NCBI GenBank assembly: GCA_945952025.1
Contig: CAMFGW010000007.1
Span: 1 to 64,000 of the forward strand
DNA: 64,000 nucleotides
Direction of reading: 5' to 3'
Source of the DNA: an uncultured Paracoccaceae bacterium
Lineage (GTDB): Bacteria; Pseudomonadota; Alphaproteobacteria; Rhodobacterales; Rhodobacteraceae
Below, one piece after another: positions 28,233 to 36,777 of the stretch (positions are counted from its first letter, which is position 1; each line of letters opens with the position of its first letter). The notes below the pieces were generated by a model. The model had not been told where the DNA came from and ran no database searches. It saw nothing but the letters and a program-made list of their open reading frames with translations. The translations under genes and the position numbers were made by a program.

Positions 28233-30131
28233 ATGCTGTTTCTGGAAAATTCATGGGCGCCTGACAGCGCCCCGGCTGGCCGCTGGACGCTGAGGCTCAC
28301 GAACCTGGGCGAAGAGCCGCTGGCGGACTTCACGCTGTCGGTCACCTCGATCAGCCGCATCATGCCCGAACACAGCATCGAGGGCGCGACGCTCCTTAGG
28401 AAGGTCGCGAGCTGTCACGAGTTTGCCCCGCCCGAAGGGCTGGTGCTGGCACCGGGCGATGCCTGGTCGATCGAGGTGCTGGGCATCCTGCGCGCGCCCT
28501 CGCACCGCAACGATGCCGCCAAGACCGCCTGGGTCACGCGGGCCGGGCGTCACACCACCGTTCAGGTGGGCGACCTGACGCTGGGCCACACGGCCCCCCC
28601 GGTCCGGCGCCCGCGCCTGCCCGAAGGCCGCCTGACGCTGCCCTTCGCCGCCGTCCCCTGGCCGAACGCCATCGACGGCACCGCCGGCCCCGCGCCGACG
28701 CTGATCCACGCCGCGCCCGGCACCCCGCGCGACGACCTGCGCGCCCTTCTGGCCACGGACGCGCTCCACACCCGCCTCTTCCCGGCGGCCCGGCGGCTCT
28801 TCCAGATCAACCCGGTCCCCGGCAGCCGCGCCCTGGCCTTCGCGCCCGACGCGACCCTGCCGCCCGAGGGCTACCGGCTGACCTTCGCCGACACGATCAC
28901 GCTTCAGTCCGCGACCGCCGCCGGCCGCAGGCTCGGCCTCGTGACGCTGGCCCAGATGCTGCACGGCGCCGTCACCGACCCGGCCTTCGCCTTCCCGGCC
29001 ACGGGCCGGATCGAGGACGCGCCGCGCTACGGCTGGCGCGGCTGTCACCTGGACGTATCGCGCCACTTCTGGTCCTTCGACGAGGTTCTGCGCGTCGTCG
29101 ACATCCTGGCCTGGCACAAGTTCAGCATCTTTCACTGGCACCTGACCGACGACGAGGGCTGGCGCGCCGAGATCCTCGCCTACCCGACGCTGACCAGCGT
29201 CGGCGCCCACCGCAGCGCCGACACGCCCGCCATGCTGCCGGAGCTCGGCGACGGCCCGGCCCGGCAGGGCGGCTTCTACACCCAGGGCCAGATGCGCGCC
29301 GTGGTCGCCCACGCGGACGCGCTGGGGATCGAGGTGGTGCCAGAGGTCGAAACCCCCGGCCACGCCGCCTGCGTGCTGGCAGCACTTCCCTTCCTGACCG
29401 ACCCGAACGAGCCGGCCGACAGCTACCAGCCGATCCAGGGTTACCCCAACAACTCCTGGAACCCCGGCATCCCCGACACGTTCCGCGTCCTCGACACGAT
29501 CATCGGCGAGCTGGCCGGCATCTTCCCCTCGCGCCATGTCCATATCGGCGGCGACGAGGTGGCCAAAAGCGCCTGGCTCGACAGCCCGCGCGCGCGGGTC
29601 CTGATGCAGCGCGAAGGGCTTGCCGGCACGTTCGAGCTGCAAAGCTGGTTCCTGCGCCGCCTGAAAGAGATCCTCGACCGGCACGGCAAGGTGCTGGTCG
29701 GCTGGAACGAGGTTGCCCATGGCGGCGGCGTGCCGCCCGACAATACGCTTCTGATGGCCTGGGAAAATCCAAAGGTCGGCATCGACCTTGCCCGGCGCGG
29801 CTATGACGTGGTGATGACGCCGGGGCAGGCCTATTACCTCGACATGGCGCAGGGCGCGGACTGGATGGAGAACGGCGCCGGCTGGGCCGGGTCGGTCCCG
29901 CCCGAACATACCTATGGTTACGAGGCGGCGGGGGAGTTTCCGCCAGAACTGGCGCATCACATGAAGGGTGTGCAGGCCTGCATCTGGTGCGAACATTTCA
30001 CCACCCGCCAATGGTTCAACGACCTGGTGTTCCCCCGCCTTGGCGCCGTGGCCGAAGCGGCATGGACGCTGCCCGAACACAAGGATTTCCTGCGTTTTGC
30101 CGCCCAGGCGCGGCTCCACCCGGAGCTTTAG
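28233..30131 (+). CDS. Beta-N-acetylhexosaminidase, GH20
   Basis: 632 residues, GAGGGGG ribosome site. There is no signal peptide, so it should act in the cytoplasm on imported oligosaccharides. An N-terminal beta domain and GH20b domain precede the catalytic barrel: YGWRGCHLDVSRHFWS near residue 268, KFSIFHWHLTDDEGWRAEI near residue 295, EVVPEVETPGHA near residue 370, and the catalytic pair in HVHIGGDEVAKSAW near residue 437. It removes terminal GlcNAc (or GalNAc) for the kinase, NagA and NagB. Followed directly by the second M81 gene. Confidence 0.93.
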   Translation: MLFLENSWAPDSAPAGRWTLRLTNLGEEPLADFTLSVTSISRIMPEHSIEGATLLRKVASCHEFAPPEGLVLAPGDAWSIEVLGILRAPSHRNDAAKTAWVTRAGRHTTVQVGDLTLGHTAPPVRRPRLPEGRLTLPFAAVPWPNAIDGTAGPAPTLIHAAPGTPRDDLRALLATDALHTRLFPAARRLFQINPVPGSRALAFAPDATLPPEGYRLTFADTITLQSATAAGRRLGLVTLAQMLHGAVTDPAFAFPATGRIEDAPRYGWRGCHLDVSRHFWSFDEVLRVVDILAWHKFSIFHWHLTDDEGWRAEILAYPTLTSVGAHRSADTPAMLPELGDGPARQGGFYTQGQMRAVVAHADALGIEVVPEVETPGHAACVLAALPFLTDPNEPADSYQPIQGYPNNSWNPGIPDTFRVLDTIIGELAGIFPSRHVHIGGDEVAKSAWLDSPRARVLMQREGLAGTFELQSWFLRRLKEILDRHGKVLVGWNEVAHGGGVPPDNTLLMAWENPKVGIDLARRGYDVVMTPGQAYYLDMAQGADWMENGAGWAGSVPPEHTYGYEAAGEFPPELAHHMKGVQACIWCEHFTTRQWFNDLVFPRLGAVAEAAWTLPEHKDFLRFAAQARLHPEL

Positions 30132-31598
30132 GTGCAATCCCCCTCCGCAAGCCCCCGCATCGCCGTCGGCGGCATCCACACGGAATGCTCGACCTATTCG
30201 CCGGTCCTGATCCGGGCCGAAGATTTCCGCGTCCTGCGGGGCGACGGGCTGACCGCCGATCCCTATTTCGCCTTCCTGTCGCGTCACCCGGCGACCATCG
30301 CCCCCTTGCTGCACGCCCGCGCCGTGCCCGGCGGCCCGGTCGAGCGTGCCGCCTACGAGGGATTCAAGGCCGAGTTCCTGCAGCGCCTTCAGGCCTCCGG
30401 GCCGGTCGATGCGCTCTACCTCGCCATGCACGGCGCGATGTTCGTCGAAGGGATGGAGGATGCCGAGGGCGATTGGCTTTCCGCCGTCAGGCACCTTGTC
30501 GGCCCCGACCGGCTAATCGCCGTCAGCTACGACCTGCACGGCAACGTCTCGCAGCGCGTGATCGACCAGATCGATATCTTCGCCGCCTACCGCACCGCGC
30601 CCCACATCGACACGCCCGAGACGATGGAGGCGGCCTTTACCCAGCTTCTGACCGCGCTTCGGACCGGCGCGCGTCCGGGGGTCGTGCGGGCGACGGTTCC
30701 CCTGCTGCTGCCCGGCGAGCGGTCATCGACCGAGGATGAACCGGCGCGCTCGCTCTACGCGGCCCTGCCATCGCACGAGGGGCCGGGCGTCTGGCGCGCC
30801 GACCTGATGATCGGCTACGTCTGGGCCGACGAGCCGCGCGCCACCGCCTGCGCCGTCGTGACTGGCACCGACCGCGCCGCCGCTTCCGCCGCCGCGACCG
30901 CCATCGCCTCTGGCTTCTGGGCGGTGCGCGACCTCTTCCGCTTCGGCACCGAAACCGGCCCGCTTCCCGCGATGCTCGACCGGGCCGCCGCCTGCGGCAC
31001 CGCCCCTGCGATCCTTGCCGACAGTGGCGACAACCCGACCGGCGGCGGCGTGGGCGACCGGGCCGACGTGCTGTCCGCCCTCATCGCACGCGACTGGCAG
31101 GGCGCGCTCGTCGCCGGCATCACCGACGCGCCGGCCGTCGAACGCTGCTTCGCCGCAGGGCAGGGCGCGCGCCTGACCCTGCCCATCGGCGCCAGCCTCG
31201 ACCCCGCCGGGGTCAGCGTCATGGCCGACGCGCTGGTCCTGACCCTCGACGATCCGGGCCCGGCGGCCGCGCGGCAGGCCGTCGTCCGGATCGGCGGTAT
31301 CACCCTTGTCCTTGCGGCCCGCCGCAGGCCCTACCACGACATCGCCGACTTCACCCGGCTGGGCCTCGACCCAAGCGCCGTTCGGCTATTGGTCGTGAAG
31401 TCCGGCTACCTGTCCCCGGATCTGGCACCCCTGGCCAGGCCGAGCCTGATGGCCCTGACCGACGGCGTGGTCAACCAGGACATCCCGCGCCTTGCGAACC
31501 GCCACCGCCCGGCGGGCACGCTGCCCTTCGAGGCGCGCGAGGGCTTCACCCCCAACGCCCAGCCGTCGGTGCGGTTCGGGGCCCGGTTCGGGTCCTGA
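30132..31598 (+). CDS. M81 family metalloprotein (MlrC-like), copy 2
   Basis: 488 residues from a GTG directly after the GH20 TAG, with GGAG in front. It begins RIAVGGIHTECSTYSPV and carries the family metal sites YLAMHGAMFVEGMEDAEGDWL near residue 97, VSYDLHGNVSQRV near residue 133 (the canonical DLHGN), and YRTAPHIDTPETM near residue 155, plus DNPTGGGVGDRAD near residue 299. It is only moderately similar to copy 1, which reads DPHSHL at the DLHGN position, so the two probably have different substrates. Substrate unknown. Confidence 0.88.
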   Translation: MQSPSASPRIAVGGIHTECSTYSPVLIRAEDFRVLRGDGLTADPYFAFLSRHPATIAPLLHARAVPGGPVERAAYEGFKAEFLQRLQASGPVDALYLAMHGAMFVEGMEDAEGDWLSAVRHLVGPDRLIAVSYDLHGNVSQRVIDQIDIFAAYRTAPHIDTPETMEAAFTQLLTALRTGARPGVVRATVPLLLPGERSSTEDEPARSLYAALPSHEGPGVWRADLMIGYVWADEPRATACAVVTGTDRAAASAAATAIASGFWAVRDLFRFGTETGPLPAMLDRAAACGTAPAILADSGDNPTGGGVGDRADVLSALIARDWQGALVAGITDAPAVERCFAAGQGARLTLPIGASLDPAGVSVMADALVLTLDDPGPAAARQAVVRIGGITLVLAARRRPYHDIADFTRLGLDPSAVRLLVVKSGYLSPDLAPLARPSLMALTDGVVNQDIPRLANRHRPAGTLPFEAREGFTPNAQPSVRFGARFGS

Positions 31599-31601
31599 AG
31601 G

Positions 31602-32792
31602 GTGGGTGACATCCGGGCAGCCCTGCGCCATCCCGTCGTGCGGCTCGGGGCGGCGGCGATCTTTCTTTATGGCTTCGCGGGTGCTGCCACCTCGCCCTTC
31701 CAGTCGGTCGTGGCGATCACCGACCTTGGCCTCGGCGACCGCGCCTATGCCGCGCTGATCCTGATCGCCGCCTTCGCGAACGTCGCCCTGTCGATCGGCG
31801 TCGGCCTTTTCGCCGACCGGCTCGGCAGCTACCGCATGCCGCTCCTGGCGGTGTCAGTGGCGGGCGTCCTTGGCTACGGCGCGATCTGGCTCTGGCCTTC
31901 GGCCGCGATGTTCGTCCTGGCGATGATCGGCCCGCTTGCCGTGTTCCATGCGATCAATCCCCTCCTCTTCGGCACCGTCCGCGCCCGCACCGCCGGAATG
32001 ACGGTGCGCGAGGTCGAGACGGTCAGCACGCTGATGCGGATGATGATCTCGCTCGCCTGGGTGCTGACGCCGGGCCTTGTCGCGCTGGCGCTTCGTGGTC
32101 AGCCGACGATGCTGCCCGCCTGGGCCATCGCGGCGGGCGGCGTGGCGGTGGGCGGCGTCCTGATCGCGCTGGCGCTGCCGCCGGAACCGAAGGAGGCGCG
32201 GCCGCCCGCAAGCCATCCGGCCTCGCGCGACCTGATCCGCCTTGTTGCGCCCGGCCTTCTGGCCCGCGTCCTGGGCGTGGCGCTGGTCAGCCAGGTCCTG
32301 CATGTGAACGCGGCCGTCCTGCCCCTGATCGTGACCGGCCAGGCAGGCGGCACGAGCGAGGATATCGGCCTGATCGTCGGCCTTGTCGCGGTGCTCGAGG
32401 CTGTCTTCATGCTGGTCTGGGCCGCGCTGATCCGCCGCGTCTCGCTGTCGGCCGCGCTGCTGGTGACGGCAGTCCTCTACATGGTCTACCTCCTGGCGCT
32501 CGCCCATGCCGTCGCCCCCTGGCAGGTCTATGCCGCGAGCCTTGTCGGCGGCTTTGCTGCGGCCTCGATCATCCTTTTGCCCCTTGGCTATCTGCTCGGC
32601 CTGATCGAGGATCGCCCGGCGCTCTCCGCCTCGCTCATCGCGGTCAACAGCTTTGCCGGGGCGGCACTTGGCGCGGGCGTTTTCGCCGCCGGAACGGCCA
32701 TCGCCGCCTATCCCGGCGCGGCGGTCCTGAGCGGGCTTGCCGGGGTCATGGGGGCAGCACTGATCGCGGCTTTGGAACGGAGGGGCGCATGA
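31602..32792 (+). CDS. MFS transporter
   Basis: 396 residues from a GTG start 3 bp after the M81 stop. About twelve membrane helices, with the MFS signature in the 2-3 loop (GLFADRLGSYRMPLL near residue 67). The pattern resembles sugar efflux/uptake MFS members of the SET type, but specificity cannot be told. It overlaps cutC by 4 bp. In this operon it may import or export an amino sugar or a derived amino acid. Confidence 0.85.
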   Translation: MGDIRAALRHPVVRLGAAAIFLYGFAGAATSPFQSVVAITDLGLGDRAYAALILIAAFANVALSIGVGLFADRLGSYRMPLLAVSVAGVLGYGAIWLWPSAAMFVLAMIGPLAVFHAINPLLFGTVRARTAGMTVREVETVSTLMRMMISLAWVLTPGLVALALRGQPTMLPAWAIAAGGVAVGGVLIALALPPEPKEARPPASHPASRDLIRLVAPGLLARVLGVALVSQVLHVNAAVLPLIVTGQAGGTSEDIGLIVGLVAVLEAVFMLVWAALIRRVSLSAALLVTAVLYMVYLLALAHAVAPWQVYAASLVGGFAAASIILLPLGYLLGLIEDRPALSASLIAVNSFAGAALGAGVFAAGTAIAAYPGAAVLSGLAGVMGAALIAALERRGA

Positions 32793-33514
32793 TCCTGGAA
32801 GTGTGCGTGGACGATGCCGGGGGGCTCGCCGCCGCGATCGAGGGCGGCGCCGACCGGATCGAGCTGTGCGCCGCACTCGCCCTGGGCGGCCTGACGCCGC
32901 CGCCGGGGCTGATGGCGCTTGCGGCGCGCGCGCCGATCCCCGTCATGGCGATGATCCGCCCCCGCGCGGGCGGCTTCGTCTGGTCCGCGCAGGACGGCCG
33001 CCAGATGCGCGACGACATCGCCGCCGCCCGCGCCGCAGGGCTTTCCGGCGTGGTGATCGGCGCGAGCCTGGCCGACGGGCGGCTCGACGCCGACCTATTG
33101 GCGGAACTGGTGGCCGAGGCGCGCGGCATGGATCTGACCCTTCACCGCGCCATCGACCTTGTGCCCGACCGGGATGCGGCCCTTGGCCTTTGCCGCGCGC
33201 TCGGGATCGGGCGGGTGCTCACCTCAGGTGGCGCCCGGACGGCGGCCGAGGGGGCCCGGGCGCTGGCGGCGATGGCGGGGCAGGGCGTGACGATCATGCC
33301 CGGCGGCGGCATCGCGGCGGATACGGCAGCGGCGCTGGTCAGGGCGACGGGCGCGCGGGAAATCCACGCCTCCTGTTCCGTGCCCGCCACGCCGGACGCG
33401 CGGCTGACGGCCTTCGGCTTCCTGCCGCCCGGACAGCGGCACACGGATGTGGACAAGGTCCGCGCGCTGCGGCAGGCGCTCGATCACATCGGCGCCGGGC
33501 CGCCCTCGGGGTGA
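32789..33514 (+). CDS. cutC: CutC family TIM-barrel protein
   Basis: 241 residues. Hallmarks are LEVCVDDAGGLAAAIEGGADRIELCAAL at the start, PVMAMIRPRAGGF near residue 50, LTLHRAIDLV near residue 112 and RVLTSGGARTAAEGA near residue 147. The name copper homeostasis protein dates from E. coli genetics, where the phenotype has since been linked to a small RNA; repeated linkage with sugar genes, as here, suggests a carbohydrate role instead. Its 3' end overlaps the converging nagB by 31 bp. Confidence 0.88.
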   Translation: MILEVCVDDAGGLAAAIEGGADRIELCAALALGGLTPPPGLMALAARAPIPVMAMIRPRAGGFVWSAQDGRQMRDDIAAARAAGLSGVVIGASLADGRLDADLLAELVAEARGMDLTLHRAIDLVPDRDAALGLCRALGIGRVLTSGGARTAAEGARALAAMAGQGVTIMPGGGIAADTAAALVRATGAREIHASCSVPATPDARLTAFGFLPPGQRHTDVDKVRALRQALDHIGAGPPSG

Positions 33515-34263
33515 ACATCCTCGTAATAGTCGCGCAAGCTCAGCCGGGCCGCCGCCGCCTCGTCCAGCACGATGGTCGCCTGCCGGTGGAATTGCAGCGC
33601 GCTCGCCGGGCAGGCGGCCGACAGCGGCCCCTCGATCATCCGCGCCGCCGCCTCGGCCTTGCCCGCGCCCATGGCCAGCAGCACCACCTCGTCCGCGCGC
33701 AGGATCGTGCCGATCCCCATGGTGATCGCGAAGCGCGGCACCTGCGCCGGATCAGGAAAGAACCGCGCATTCGCTTCGCGCGTCTGGCGGGTCAGCGTCT
33801 TGACGCGGGTCAGCGACGACAGGCTCGATGTCGGCTCGTTGAAGCCGATATGGCCGTTCGCGCCCAGGCCCAGAAGCTGCAATCCGATGTCGCCCGCCGC
33901 CACGATCGCCGCCTCGTAGCGCGCGGCCTCGGCTCCCGGATCCCCGGCATCGCCCAGGGGCAGGTGCGTGGCGCTGGCCGCGAAATCGACGCGGTCGAAG
34001 AGATGCGCCTGCATGTAGTGCCGGTAAGAGAGCGGATGGTCCGGCGGCAGCCCTACATATTCGTCCAGGTTGAAGGACTGCGCCCCGGCGAAGCTGACCC
34101 GGCCCGCGCGATGGGCCGCGATCAGCCGCTCGTAGACCGCCTCCATCGTGCCGCCCGTGGCAAGTCCAAGCACCGTGCGCGGCGCGCGGGCGAGCCGCTC
34201 GACGATCATCCCGGCCACGCGGTCAGAGGCGCGCGCCGCATCGGGGCAGATCAGCACCTTCAT
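33484..34263 (-). CDS. nagB: Glucosamine-6-phosphate deaminase
   Basis: 259 residues from the ATG giving MKVLICPDAARASD. NagB landmarks: LGLATGGTMEAVYERLI near residue 35, the catalytic Asp region SFNLDEYVGLPPDHPLSY near residue 63, and LLGLGANGHIGFNEPTSSL with the catalytic His near residue 126. It converts GlcN-6P to fructose-6P and ammonia, ending the pathway begun by kinase and NagA. It lies 10 bp downstream of a RidA gene and converges with cutC. Confidence 0.93.
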   Translation of the reverse strand: MKVLICPDAARASDRVAGMIVERLARAPRTVLGLATGGTMEAVYERLIAAHRAGRVSFAGAQSFNLDEYVGLPPDHPLSYRHYMQAHLFDRVDFAASATHLPLGDAGDPGAEAARYEAAIVAAGDIGLQLLGLGANGHIGFNEPTSSLSSLTRVKTLTRQTREANARFFPDPAQVPRFAITMGIGTILRADEVVLLAMGAGKAEAAARMIEGPLSAACPASALQFHRQATIVLDEAAAARLSLRDYYEDVHPEGGPAPM

Positions 34264-34273
34264 CGCCGGGCTC

Positions 34274-34690
34274 CTAAAGCGGCTTCCAGGCGAGCGCGTC
34301 GATCTCGACCTTCGCATCGACCATGAGCCGCGACTGGACGGTCGAGCGCGCCGGCGGATTGGGGCCGAAATGCCGCTCAAAAACCGCGTTGAAGCTGGAA
34401 AAATCGCGCGGATCGTCCAGCCAGCAGGTGACCTTCACCACATCCTCGAGCCCGCAGTCAGCGAGCGCCAGCACGGCCTTGATATTGGCGATCACCGCCT
34501 CGGTCTGGGCGACGATGCCGCCCGACACCACCTCGCCCCCGACGGTCGGCACCTGGCCCGAGACATGGACATAGTCGCCCGCCCGGACCGCCTTGGCGAA
34601 GGGCCGCCTCTGGCCGCCCGCCTGCGGATCGGCGATGTCATAGCGGATAAGGCCGGGGCGCGCGGGATCGGGCATGATCTGCTCCATCAT
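34274..34690 (-). CDS. RidA family protein (enamine/imine deaminase)
   Basis: 138 residues from the ATG at 34690 (MMEQIMPDPARPG); a further Met upstream at 34732 is possible. The RidA core is present: FAKAVRAGDYVHVSGQVPTVGG near residue 37, KVTCWLDDPRDFSSFNAVFERHFG near residue 85, and RSTVQSRLMVDAKVEIDALA at the end, with the conserved Arg that contacts the substrate. RidA hydrolyses reactive enamines made by PLP enzymes, which fits the DSD1-like enzyme and the deaminase in this locus. First gene of the ridA-nagB unit, downstream of palindrome E. Confidence 0.9.
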   Translation of the reverse strand: MMEQIMPDPARPGLIRYDIADPQAGGQRRPFAKAVRAGDYVHVSGQVPTVGGEVVSGGIVAQTEAVIANIKAVLALADCGLEDVVKVTCWLDDPRDFSSFNAVFERHFGPNPPARSTVQSRLMVDAKVEIDALAWKPL

Positions 34691-34762
34691 GGGAATGATT
34701 TTCAGATTGAGCCCAATTGGCGCCTGATTCAAGGGGTTCGAGCCCGAAATTCGGCCATTGCA

Positions 34763-34777
34763 TGAAAATTTGTTTCA
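34763..34777. promoter_or_regulatory. GAAA-N5-TTTC palindrome E (proposed RpiR operator)
   Basis: TGAAAATTTGTTTCA lies 73 bp upstream of the ridA start and 5 bp past the 3' end of tRNA-Sec, so it fits the promoter of ridA-nagB. Confidence 0.6.
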
Positions 34778-34781
34778 GATT

Positions 34782-34877
34782 TGGCGGAAGAGAGCGGGAG
34801 TCGAACCCACCTGGGACCGTCTGACGGCCCCACCCGGATTTGAAGTCCGGACGCCCCACCGGAAACGCTTCTCGTCC
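34782..34877 (-). tRNA. selC: tRNA-Sec (anticodon TCA)
   Basis: 96 nt including CCA. The anticodon arm is CCGGA-CTTCAAA-TCCGG (anticodon TCA, reads UGA), a long variable arm pairs GGGGCCGTC with ACGGTCCC types, and the T arm has GGTTCGACTCC. The 8-bp acceptor arms GGACGAGA / TCTCTTCC pair except for a C/T mismatch at pair 4; GGAAGAGA would be perfect. The gene begins directly at the stop codon of the selB remnant, so selC is at the end of the fdo-sel operon. The mismatch may reduce charging or be a sequence error. Confidence 0.92.
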
Positions 34878-35540
34878 TCAGGCGCAAGTCGCGGGGCCTT
34901 CGCCCGTCTGTGCCCAAATAAAAGGCGGCGGCCCGAAGAGGTCAATGCGCCGCGGGTCGAGCCGCCTTTGATCGCCGCGCCGCCGCGTGACGCCATGGCG
35001 GTCAAGGAATTCCAGGATCTCGATCGCCACCTTGCGGCCGTTCTGAAGCTGGTTGCGCAGGTCGGCGGCGCTGAAGGGGCGGCCCGATGCGCCCTCGACG
35101 CGGATCAGGATCGCGACGATTTCGGCCAGGAACGGTGTCGCGAAGAAGCTGTCCTGCGCGACCTCATGGACGCGTCCCATGCGGGCGGCCCGCTTCAGAA
35201 GCTTGCGCATGTCCTCTTCCGGCACGCCGAAGGTCCCGGCCAGGTCGCGGGTGCGGGGCGGGCGAAAGCGCGCCTTGCCGGTCAGCTGCGGCCAGATGCG
35301 CGACCAGAGCGCCTCGTCCCGCTCGGTCAGGCGCGGTGCGTGGCCGGGCCGCCGCACGCGGCCGCTGTTGACGGTCAGCGCCCCCTCGGCCTGCAGCCGG
35401 GCGAGCATGTCGCGGAAAGGCGGCAGCGCCGGGCGCGGCTCGACCTGAAGCCGCAGCCGGTCGATGCCGACCCCCAGTTCGTCGGGATGCTCGGCATGGG
35501 CGCGGTCGACGGCCAGCCGGAAGCGCTCCCTTTCAGCGTC
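34878..35540 (-). pseudogene. selB: selB remnant: C-terminal winged-helix part fused to selA
   Basis: Only the C-terminal winged-helix array of the selenocysteine-specific elongation factor remains, about 220 codons (from HAEHPDELGVGIDRLRL through FLAEIVAILIRVEG to HGVTRRRGDQRRLDP). These domains bind the SECIS hairpin. The GTPase and domains II-III, which carry the charged tRNA, are missing; the reading frame runs without interruption from truncated selA into this part. No other selB is in the window. The likely cause is an in-frame deletion of about 1.2 kb; the chimera cannot deliver Sec-tRNA. Confidence 0.8.
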
Positions 35541-36772
35541 GCGGGGGCGAAGCGCCAGCCCGAAAGAGGGCAGCGTTTCCAGGGGCATGGCGCCCGATCC
35601 GATCTGGCTGTCGCAGGAAAGGACCGTAACCTCGATATCGACCCCAAGACGGTCCGCCACCGGCCCGCGCAGCCCCTCGGCCAGCGCCCGGATTTCAGGC
35701 AGGGGCCGCGCCAGCAGGCGCAGGGTCGGCAGGCGCTCCGCCAGCCTCTCGGGCTCGCGGTAGAGCCGGAGCGTCGCCTCGAGCGCCGCGTGCCGCATCT
35801 TGTCGAGCCTGAGCGCGCGCTTCATCGGGTTGCGTTTGATCGCCTCGACCAGATCGCGCCGCCCGACGATGAAGCCGGCCTGCGGACCGCCGAGGAGCTT
35901 GTCGCCCGAAAAGGTCACAAGGTCCGCGCCCGCCGCCACCGCCTCGCGCACCGTGGGTTCCGGCCGGATGCCCCACTGGCCCAGATCGACCAGCGTGCCG
36001 GAACCGAGGTCATGGATCAGGGGCACCCCCGCCGCACCGGTCAGGCGGGCGAGCGCCGGCACCTCGACCCCGGTCACGAACCCCTCGATCCGTTAGTTCG
36101 ACGGATGGACCTTCAGGACCAGCGCAGCACCGGGCTCGGCGAGCCTGGCCTGATAGTCGCGGGCGTGGGTGCGGTTCGTGGTCCCGATCTCGATCAGCCG
36201 GGCGCCGGCGTGGGCCATGATGTCGGGCATGCGGAAGGCGCCGCCGATCGCGATCAGCTCGCCGCGCGAGATGACGGCGCCCCCGCCACCGCCCGTGAGC
36301 GAGTTCAGCGCCAGAAGGACGGCCGCTGCATTGTTGTTCACGACTGTCGCCGCCTCGGCCCCGGTCAGCTCGCAGATGAGCGTCCGGACATGGTCGTCCC
36401 GTTCCCCCCGGCCGCCGCCGTCAAGGTCATATTCCAGCGCCACCGCCTGCCACACCGCCTCGGTCGCCGCCCCGATCGCCGCTTCCGCCAGAAGGGCCCG
36501 GCCGAGGTTCGTGTGCAGGACCGTGCCCGTCAGGTTGAAGACCGGCCGCAGTCCCGTCGCCTGATCGGCCCGAACCCGGGCAAGCGCCGCCTCTGCCACC
36601 TGTTCGGACGATGGCGCGGCCCCGCCGCCCGCGACCGCCGCCCGCGCCTCGTCAGGTGCGGCCCGCACGGCCCGCGTGGCCGCGGTTGCCCCGAAACGGG
36701 CGGCAAGGGCTGCGCCTTGCCCGCTTCGCAGCACCCGGCGACGGACGGCAGAGCCCGGAAATCGCCCTGCAT
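35541..36772 (-). pseudogene. selA: selA (L-seryl-tRNA(Sec) selenium transferase), broken
   Basis: SelA turns Ser-tRNA(Sec) into Sec-tRNA(Sec). The start ATG 36772 gives [11 protein letters not shown], but one base is missing near 36737 so that the continuing homology ([21 protein letters not shown]) is in another frame. Later TAA at 36093-36095 replaces the conserved Tyr in KVHPSN-Y-RIEGF. The PLP lysine block FSGDKLLGGPQAGFIVG is intact beyond it. The last 50 or so residues are deleted at about 35.54 kb, where the frame passes into selB. Three independent lesions make function very unlikely. Confidence 0.85.
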
Positions 36773-36777
36773 GGTGC

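Noticed and set aside
24360-31598. Microcystin-degradation (mlr) cluster
   Set aside because: Only MlrC-like M81 proteins occur; mlrA, mlrB and mlrD are absent and the context is amino-sugar catabolism.
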